A stretch of DNA of 64,000 nt from a virus, in IMG/VR virus record IMGVR_UViG_3300004369_000005, positions 1-64,000 of that record; one strand, given 5' to 3'. Shown in pieces: positions 6,564-16,400 of the stretch. How positions within the stretch are numbered: position 1 is the stretch's first letter; the number at the start of each line of letters is the position of its first letter. Position numbers and translations under genes: made by a program. The notes under the pieces were generated by a model. The model worked only from the letters and a program-made list of their open reading frames with translations. It searched no databases and had not been told where the DNA came from.

Positions 6564-7151
6564 TTAGTATTTAGGAACTTCGACGGTATCATTACCATCA
6601 TTTACTCTATCGGGAAGTTCTAGTGCCAACCTAGGATCTGGTTCATCTACTAGCAAAATCCAACGCTTTCCTTCTTCGTCCCACTCAACACCATCCTTTA
6701 CTCTATCATCTTTATAATAATTATCTGGCAGCGGAAGAGGAGCAAACCATTCCATTCCATTCCACATCCATGATGGATATGGTTGTTGTGGCATTGGAAC
6801 AGTAACATCTTCTCTGTGTAGAGTTTCGATAGAAGACTCGGAAGATGTAAATTCGAATACATAATCATCGAATACATCTACCATGAAATCATAATTTTCT
6901 AAAATTTGATTACCACCATTGGTTTTATATTCTTTTTTACCAATAGGGTATCTTCTCTTCAGAAGTAGATCACCAGATTCTTTATTGGTAATCTTAATCC
7001 CAAAAGAAAGTTTATTGAAGTTAATCTCATTCATTCCTTCACGAACGAAACCAATAGAAATTGTCAATTCTCTAACGGGTTTCATATCTTTTCTAACTTC
7101 CCACTTGCCTGTGGTTAAGTTATGAATAGCAACAATTCTACTTCTTTCCAT
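6564..7151 (-). CDS. 195-aa probable fibre-associated or assembly protein
   Basis: Begins MERSRIVAIHNLTTGKWEVR. The C-terminal third has Trp/Pro-rich segments (PYPSWMWNGMEWFAPLPLP and later VEWDEEGKRWIL) of the kind found in phage tail fibre assembly and fibre-tip proteins. The middle is beta-rich and polar. It lies between a 74-aa fibre-like protein and the Gly-rich adhesin, which favours a fibre role; the exact function is not recognised. Confidence 0.75.
   Translation of the reverse strand: MERSRIVAIHNLTTGKWEVRKDMKPVRELTISIGFVREGMNEINFNKLSFGIKITNKESGDLLLKRRYPIGKKEYKTNGGNQILENYDFMVDVFDDYVFEFTSSESSIETLHREDVTVPMPQQPYPSWMWNGMEWFAPLPLPDNYYKDDRVKDGVEWDEEGKRWILLVDEPDPRLALELPDRVNDGNDTVEVPKY
6565..6574 (-). 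promoter_or_regulatory. Late promoter box overlapping gene end (CTAAATACTA)
   Basis: CTAAATA lies over the last codons and stop of the 195-aa gene, about 30 nt before the glycine-rich gene. Confidence 0.5.
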
Positions 7152-7166
7152 GATTGTATCCTAGTG

Positions 7167-7175
7167 TTTATTTAC
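7167..7175 (-). promoter_or_regulatory. Possible late promoter box (GTAAATAAA)
   Basis: A TAAATA core overlaps the end of the 74-aa gene and lies about 17 nt before the 195-aa gene. It is weaker than the CTAAATA boxes. Confidence 0.3.
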
Positions 7176-7396
7176 GCTACTGAAGTAACTTCGGTCCATT
7201 CAACTCCATCATAAAACTCCCATGCACCATTACCTCCTTGAAGATCTGTATTCCAAATAATCACACCTTTTTTTGTCTGATCGGGATTAGTATTTCCGTA
7301 TGGGAGTGCGTCTCTAGCAGCAGTGTCAAATAGAGTTGTTTTCAAAGACTTTGTAATTTCAATGTTATCGCAATTTAATCGAGATCCTACAGACAT
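7172..7396 (-). CDS. 74-aa short fibre-like protein
   Basis: Reads MSVGSRLNCDNIEITKSL... and ends ...NGAWEFYDGVEWTEVTSVA. The pattern 'parse domain / IIWNTD / W..YDG..W' is the same one that opens the 384-aa adhesin and recurs in the large fibres as xNTxxxxxEGYDGxxW. It may be a small capping or linker piece of the fibre. Function is inferred only from pattern and position. Confidence 0.7.
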   Translation of the reverse strand: MSVGSRLNCDNIEITKSLKTTLFDTAARDALPYGNTNPDQTKKGVIIWNTDLQGGNGAWEFYDGVEWTEVTSVA

Positions 7397-7415
7397 TGTA
7401 TTTACGAACAGATAT

Positions 7416-7427
7416 AGTTATTTATAG
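7416..7427 (-). promoter_or_regulatory. Late promoter box (CTATAAATAACT)
   Basis: Contains the exact T4 late core TATAAATA, immediately after the stop codon of the 3479-aa fibre gene and about 20 nt before the 74-aa gene. Confidence 0.7.
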
Positions 7428-7428
7428 T

Positions 7429-10400
7429 TTACAAAATAGTCCAACTGGAGTTATCACCGAACACAATGTTTACACCTTGTGCCACGGTAATCGGACCAGT
7501 TGATACGTTGTTACTGTTAGCATCGATGTTAACATCATACTGAATTTCAGTATTGTATGCTCTAATAATACCCTGTGAGTCTTGATATTGCTTGACACCA
7601 CCAATATATGTAGCACCAGTAACGTTGAAATCACCTTCAACATCGAGAGCATAACCAGGATCTTTATCAGTAGTGAATCCAATACCAACTCTGGATGCTC
7701 TATAGATGTCATCACCATTAGGAGATTCGGTCCATCTGGATGTTACGAATGGTGCGTTGTTCTGGAACAACTGACCGTTGACATTCAAGTCGCCATTGAT
7801 GTTGGCAACATAGAGTCTTACAGTAGAATCTTCTGGATCAACACCTTGGAAAGCGTTGGTGTTGACTGCCATTCTGTGAACGTCAACAGGAGTTGTACCT
7901 CCCTGACCGTCATCAACTTGTACTACATCTACGGTAAGAGCCAGGGCTGGAATTGTTGGATTCCAATCAACACCACCAGCACTTGCAGATGCGCGAATAG
8001 CAAATACGTTATCATCTAAGAGATTATTTCCAACTTCAAAGTTTCTGAATCCAGAAGAACCTAGGAAGTACAATGGAGCACCACCATTATCATCCTTATG
8101 ACCTATTGTAAGAGAATCTTTGATTCTCGTATCGCCTGTAACATCTAGTTCATAGGAATCATTTGGTGTCATATTAACACCAACTTTACCGTTACCAGTA
8201 ATTGTTAAAGCATTAGAGAAGTTCTTTGTGCTGAAGTGCATTGCAACAGCAGTTGTCAAACCATTGAATAGTTGATTGAAGTAAACATCACCAACGCTAT
8301 TGTCATAATGAATTTCAAATCCTTCTGTAGTTGCATCGCCACCTTCACCCAAGAGTCTTAATCTTGCATCATAGTCATTATTTTGAGAGTAAATATCGAC
8401 GACTACATCTTGTGCTTGATCGTCAGTAATTGTTAGTTTAACTCCAGAAGGAGCAGCAGCTGCACCAATAGCAACGGAATCGTTGCTAGCATCAACAAAG
8501 AATGTATCTGTGTTGACAGTAAAGTCAGTTCCAACTGTTGCATCTGCTAGTAGATTTGCCGTTCCACCAACACTCAAAGTTGCTGTACCGCTAATGGCGA
8601 GATTACCAGTCATGGTATCGCCACCCTTGAGAACGTTCAAGTTGGCAGCACCTTCGATAACTGCACCGTTTGCAGTGTCAAGAGTAATAGTTCCGCAAGA
8701 GAACTGTCCGTTAGCACCACGAAGAACAGCAGTCTCTGCAACATTCAGAGTCTGGAACTGGATGTTACCTGCGTTCCAGATCTTATTACCATTAATAGAG
8801 AATCCATCAACAGTCTGTACCTGAGCGTTTAGAGTACCAGAACCAGCGGTAGCGTTACCACCCTGTGCGACAAGAGCAACGTTATAAGTTGCTGCAAGAG
8901 CAGAACTGTTAAAGTAGATACCAGGAGATGATCCTGATCCATCTGTTCTACCAAGTCTTAGGTTACCTGTACCACCATCACTTTCGAGTGTAGCAACGTT
9001 AATTGTGTTGCCTTCATCAATGGTGAAGTCTTGGAATTCTTTTCTGTCAGTTGCAGAACCGATAGTTAGAGCACCTACGAAGTCACCAGTTGTGAGTCTA
9101 CCAATGATAATTGTGTAGTCATTGGAGTTATCAACGGTATCGTTATTGACGATGATGTTGTCAATCTCGATTGTACCAGTACCCTGTCCCTGTGCGTTGT
9201 AGAGGTTTACTGCCTCACCAGGAACAAATGGTGAAGCTGCAAGAACTAGACCAGAAACATAGATCTTATATCTTCTATCGCCAGGGAAATATCTGATTTC
9301 AATTTGATCTTGGAACGCAGTATCATCAATAAAGTCTGGTAGTCTATTATCGGAAATAGTTCCGTAGTTAATATTGAGAGCGTTTTGATACCAAGATCCT
9401 TGCTTGTTATCAAGTTTGTCTGCATCAAGTCCCGAATCAATACCATCATTGAGTGCGGACCAGATTTTACCCCATGAACCGAATGATGTAACACCAGTTC
9501 CCGAACCACGGATATACAGGTTATCGTTATCGGTAAATGCAAGTTGTCTTACACCACCGAATGAGGTATCGAAACTAGTACCACCTGCTCTGAAGGTAAG
9601 AACCATGTTCTTGGTTCCACCATCATTGAGTAGGTTTGCACTGTTATTAATCGTGTTAGCAACAACACCACCAACGAAGTTATCTGGAGTTGGGCTGGAA
9701 GTTGGGTTGTTAGTACCAGATGCCAGTCTCAATGTGTTACCAGACTGGTTAGCAATACTGATGTTGTATGTACCAGAGAGGCGATCCTCACTCAATCTAC
9801 CAGAACTGATGTTGGTAGCGTTGAGGTAGTAAGAACCTTGCTGACCGTCGAGAAGGTCAGCATCAAGACCAGAGTCGGCACCAACATTCAGTTCGACGGA
9901 TCCGTTACCAGATACACCAATATTGAACTGAGATTTCTTGAATCTTGCAACACCAATAGTACCAAATAGGTCTGTTGAAATTGTTTGATCCGAAACTCTT
10001 TGGATGTCAACCGAAACGTTTGCATACTGTCTATTGACTGTACTTACTTTAGCAAGTAAGACTAGACCAGAACCAGCACCAATTTCTGTTGGTGGGGTTG
10101 AGATTGTAAAGTCTCCATCATATCCAGAACCAGAGGAAGTAATGGTAAGTTCAGTAATTGCACCACCAGCAACAACCAAGTTACACTTGAGACCGTTACC
10201 TGTACCACCAACTAGATCGACATCAAAGTATTGACCGTTTGTGAATCCTGTACCACCATTTGAAATAATTACGGAATCAACAAAATTACCTTGGGTAAAT
10301 GTTGACTCAAAGATCATTGGAGATGATCCTCTTTCAAATTCTAGAATTGTTCCGCTTGGAATTGTTGCAGTTACTGGGTTATTGATAGAAACTGTAGTTT

Positions 10401-13400
10401 CACCATCTACTGTCAGAACACCAGTGATGTTAGTATTTGGTTGAATACCAACAATGTTGTTGAGTACCTCGTGACCGATTAGTGCATCTGCTAAAGTATT
10501 GAAGAGAAGTTCTGAAGATCCAGTATTGACTTGACTAATTAACTGTGCGAAGTATCTTGTCTCTGCTCCCTTGACAGATTGAACTGCTAAAGCCCAACTT
10601 GAATCACCTCTTAAGAAGGTGTATGAGTTTGCAGCTCCAGTCTGAGCGAGAACATCGGTACTGATAGGACCGCCAGTAATAGAAACACCATCAACAACGT
10701 TGCTCGATAGAGATACCCAGTTAGCATTATTAAATGAAGATGTGTTGACTGCTCTGTTGACATCAATATCAACAGAAGGAACATCGCTACTTTCAATTTG
10801 ATCTGTATCTTCGATCTTAATTCTGTTAACGATATTACCGTATAGTCTGCTTTCAATAAATGCATTTGCGGTTGCTTGAGAACCACCACCTTGAGGAGCA
10901 TCAATAGTTACAATTGGTTGTGTGGTATAATTTAAACCACCGATGTACCCATTGAACTTAATGAGTTCAATAAGAACAACTTCACCATTAGCAACGGTTG
11001 CTTGTGCTTTTGCCTCAACAGATCCAGATGTAGGGTTACCACCAGAGATAGTAACAGTTGGTGGCGATGCTTGTAGATAGTTTGTACCACCACTAGTCAA
11101 CTGAATACTGTATACAACACCCTGTCTGTATTCAGTTGCTTGAATACGACCACCAGAGATGCTACCAGTGAAGATATCACCAATAGTAAAGGATAATGTT
11201 GGATCAACATTAAACGATACATACTGACTATCTAAATCATTGTTTAGAATATATGATGTGGATGTATCTTGTTCGATGGCAATGTCACCAGCGAGTGCTC
11301 CTTCAATCTCTAGTCTTGCATCTTCATCGGCAACAGTGTAGACTTCAAATGGTCTGAGTGCTGGAATCTGGTCTACAGAAATCTTACCAGAGTCTGTAAG
11401 TTGAACCAGCGCCTGAGGAACAGCGTTAGTTGAATATGGTTTGTTGATGTATGGACCAAGGTTGTTAGTGATATAATCTCTAACTGCTTTTTGAGTTGGG
11501 ATCTTGCTGTTAGATGAGTTAGCGCCACCAAGAGTGTTAGATGCGTCGAAACCAGTAACAACAACGTCTCCACCTTTCAGTTTCAAGAATTCAACTTCTG
11601 AAATGGTAACAGTACCCGTGAAGGTAATAGCACCAGTTCTGTTCTCGATCTTAGCAAATGTACCAACCTTGAAGTCACCAAGTTCATCAGTACCAGAGAC
11701 ATATACACGACCATAGAGTTCGGAAACCTGTTCGTATGCTTCAATCTTAGTACCACCGTTCTCAGGTAGTGCAAGATAGTTAGTACCAGAACCTGCAAAT
11801 TCCCAAGTATGTGAAGAGGAGTTAACGATAGAAGGTCTGTGTAGTCTGATTGTCGCTCCAACAGGAGGAGTACCTTCTTCCAAACCAGAAATTACATTTG
11901 TTAAGTTGAGTGGTTCTCCAGTGCCATTATCAATCGTTAGATCTGCCGTGAAAGGAGGACCTACAGTAACTCCACCTACAGCATCTACGAAGAACTCAAT
12001 TTCAGGATCTGTATTTCTATATCCATCAAACTTACAGATATAGTGCTCTAGGGGCTCTCTTCCAAGTCCACTAACACGTAGAATAGTTCTACCAGTTGGA
12101 GTTGCAGATACGTTTGAAATAGTACCAACGTCAAAGGAATATGCCTCTCTTCTAAATCCAATAGCGCGGAGAGCAAATGTACCGAAGTTTGTAGCAGAGT
12201 TGGTAATAGAACAATAACCACCAGTATCTGCTAGGACACCATCTTCACAGAAGATAACAAAGACAGAAACCAGCTGGGTATAACCATCTTCGACAACCTT
12301 GTATCCTGTACCACCAAAGGAAACGATAGTGAATGCGGATGCAACCATCGACTTACCCTGGTTGGGGAAGGACGCTGTTCCGTCTAGCTCTAGACCTGGG
12401 AAAGGACAGTTGGGTTGCTTGACCTTGGAACCATCAACCAGAGCACCGCTACCACCTAAGAAGGAGATAACAGAAGAGTTCTGGGTGTATGGCGATGCTT
12501 CAATGATTGGGTAGTCATCATAGATACCACGAATCGCCATTCTCTGGTTATTCTGGTCGTAAATAAAGTTATCTGGATATGTGATAATATCGGTATTATC
12601 CCAAAGAGTACCAGTATTTTTTACTGTTTCTCCTGGTGCAATAGAAGTTTCTGATTCAGGATCTGCTGCATACTCTAGAATTCCGTCTAAGAGTCCAAAC
12701 TCAGTATCAATAGTTGCTTCTACATTAGCGCAGATAGGAGCAGAAGGATAAAGAAGAATGTTCCAATCTTCAAACTTAGGAATTGGAGTGGTTGTTGTAA
12801 CAGGATCGTAGATTAGAATAGTGCCGTTCGTGAGAGACTCAACGTATGTGTGACTTACGCCAGCAGCACTTCCTGCATCACCGACATTCAAACTTACAGT
12901 TGTAACACCACTGCTTGAAGTTACACTAATAACTTCTAAACTCTTACCATAGTTTCTGTCTGTTGGAGTAGGAGAAGCAAGATTTCCACCACCATTAGAA
13001 GAACAGTTGAATGTAAGAGCACCCTCTTTAAAAGCAACTCTACCTGATTGTGGGAATGCTTGTGCTGGATCTGCAAACGAGATTGATAGAGCACCAGATG
13101 CAGAATCGTAAGTCGCAAATGAAGGAGTTACGGCAATGCTATTACCACCACTCCAGTTTCTCATTGCAGCTTTTGCATAGAGTTCTACTCTTTCATACGC
13201 ATAACGAGTTTCATCTAGTTTATCTGCCTCAATACCAGTAAGTTGTAGACCTGTGTAATATGCTTCTGCATTTGTTACAATACCTGAGTTTCCACCAAGA
13301 ACAAGGTCTCTGATTAGACCTCCAAGAATAAAGTTGATATCACGACGACACTTTCTCTCGTTGAGATCACTTAGATTGAGTGAAGGATATAGTGATTGGG

Positions 13401-16400
13401 TATCTAGGAATGCCTGATCTGCAATGACATCTCTATTTCTTGCAATTAGATATGCAGCATCTAGATATGTTCCATTAGTGTTATTAGCAACAACATCAAT
13501 GAAGAGATATGTTAGAGTGTCAATAGCAGCTCTTACATCATTGCAAGCATATCCGCTATTGTTTACTGTTCCATCCGCATTCAATAATGCGGTGCCTGTG
13601 ATTACTGTTGGATCAAAGTATCTTGGGACAGAAGAATATTCAGGAACATAAACTGGATCTGATGGAGTACCATACTCGGTTCTCCAGTTTCTCATTGCAT
13701 AAGTTGCTAGAGTTCTAGCATACTCCATTGCACGAACTGTCTGAATAATCTCATTTTCTACATAATCAATCTTTGCACCGACAACGTACTTTTGACCTGC
13801 CTCAATAACATTATGGTTAGTTCCGAATTCAAGGTCTCTGCAGAGAGCATTGAGGAAGTGTACGATGTCTTGCTTACATTGTTCGTCACTGACAGGAATA
13901 TTAAAACTTGGATATACTTTAGTTCCATTAGAACATTCAACTTCCAGACCAGCAATCTTAACAATCTCATCTTCAGAAATCGTTGCAATTGGATTTACTG
14001 TGCTAACAGTGGCAACTCCAGTTACAGCAGTGTCATAGTTGAAATCGTTTACAGTGTAATCAACACCATTATACGTTACCGTTCCACCAGTAATATATGT
14101 GTGCTCGAACCTAGATGGACCGAGGAAGATATCAAAGGTAGAACCACCAACTTGGATTGCATTGGCAATTGATCTCTTAAACGTATGAGCTGATTGTGGT
14201 AGATGCTTAACTGCTCCAGTTGTAGCGCCAGCAAATGTGTGTACTGCTCTAGGCTCATGCTTGATAGCATTAATATTTTCGTCGCCTGGTACAAATGTAT
14301 GAACGGAAGTATCGGATGATGTTCCAACATTAATAGTAAATGTTCCATCCTGTCTCTTCAATCCATTGGTGGTTGCGGAAACAAAACTGTGTGTTGATAG
14401 ATCAGTTGAAGCTCCAACGTTAACGTCAAATGTATTCGATGTTACGTTGCTAATCTTTAACCATCTGCCACTTGCATAGTCATATGATCTTGGATATGTA
14501 TGCTGAGTAGCATTTCCATCTAGATCACATGTAAAAGTAAGACTATTGTCTTCTAGTAAGATGTAATCATTTTGTGTAAATCCATGACTGGTAATACCAA
14601 TCGTAGCTACTCCAGTAGAAGGATTATATGATGCTGATTCTACTGTGTGAGAATTGCTACCAACAGCAGTAATAGTGATAGACTTACCTGCATATGGATC
14701 AATTCCTGGTCTTGGATATGTGTGCTCTGTTGCGTTACCATCTTTAGCACATGTAAAAGTAAACGAATTGTCGTTCAGAACAACACTTCTACCAACACCA
14801 AGACCATGCTGACCGACAGTAACAGTCAAGTCACCTGTGGAAGGATTGTAGGTAGCATCAGTAGGAGTGAAATATTCGTTCTCTCTAGATGCACCAATAT
14901 TAACAGTAATTTCGGTTTCAGTTACTGCAGTAATTTTAGTTGACTTACCTGCATATGGATCGATTCCTGGACGTGGATATGTCTTGACGGAATCATTTCC
15001 GTCCATCGTACAAGTAAAGCTAATGGAGTTATCTGCAAATACAATACCTTCACCAACACTCAGGGTGTGTGATCCAATGTTTAGAGTGATATCCCCTGTT
15101 GATGGATCATAGGTAGCAGCAGAAGGAGTAAATTCTTGGTTAGCTCCAGATGCTCCAACATTAACAGTAAACGTATTTGTTGTTACTGCATCGACATTTA
15201 GAGTTCTGTTGCTAGCATAGTGATGACTTTCTGGTGTTGCATGTTCGGTTTTATTACCGTCCATGGCGCAGGTGAAGATGATAGACTCATCTTGAATTCT
15301 GATTCCATCACCTACTTGCAATCCGTGGTTTGCAACAGTAAATACTGCCTCACCAGTTGCTGGATCATAAGTTGCATCAGTTGGGGTAAATTGCTGTGCT
15401 GGTGTACCACCAATGTTGTATACAGCAAAATACTCTTTCTTAAACTCATCATTAATTCTTCCAACGACTTCATCTGCAATGAAGTCTCTGTTGTTACGGA
15501 TAAACGTAACAGCGTCCTGGAATCTTCTTTCAACAGGAGTTGCTAGTGGGAAAGTGTTTGGAGAGTTTAGTAGTGTTAGAGTAACAGACTTTGTGTATGA
15601 TCTAACAGTTGCGTTTTGTCCTGGATCGAAGTGTGAGTATGACTCATCACCTGGATCTACTGCATATGCAGGGAATTTTTTGGGAATGACAAATCTTCTG
15701 GAACGACCGTCAGCGTCCTCAAGAATCTTGTAAATTCTTTGATAACCGTTTAGAGGAGAACAATCGATTGGGAATGTTGGTAGACCTTCAATGAAAATTT
15801 CTTGTCCTTCTCTGAAGTCATGGATATTAGTTCTACCGACTAGTTCATTAGTATAAAGTACAATACCACCAAGATCCTCAGCACTACCAAACTGTGATTC
15901 TTGGAAACCACCCGTAGCAATACTTGGATCACCTTGTAGGGTAAAATCAATACGCTGAATAGGTAGTGGGGAGCTGTAGTTATCATCAACAGAAACAACC
16001 TCACCTTCTGCTCTAATTGATTTTAGAGCAGTGGTATCAATTTGGTTCTGTATGATTGTTGCTTCTGAAATATCAATCGATGCTGCTACTTCACTATCCC
16101 ACTCTGGAGCTCCTAAAATAGGTACAACAGTGATGTCCCAATATGTTGGCGAATTATCATCGTTGATTCCAGCAACTTCATAGAAACCTTCCGTGAAGTT
16201 TGCATCATTAGTATCATCTAAGTGAACGTAAGTTCCTGGTGGAATAATTGTATCAGGATCATCTGTTGTACGGAAGATATTTTTACCTGCCGTTTGTGTA
16301 ATATTGAGGGTAATTGGATTACCTTTTGTACCAGTAATAATATATCTGTAACTCTCACCCTCTAGGAAAGAACCACTAGTCAATGTAACGTCGAGAGTAC

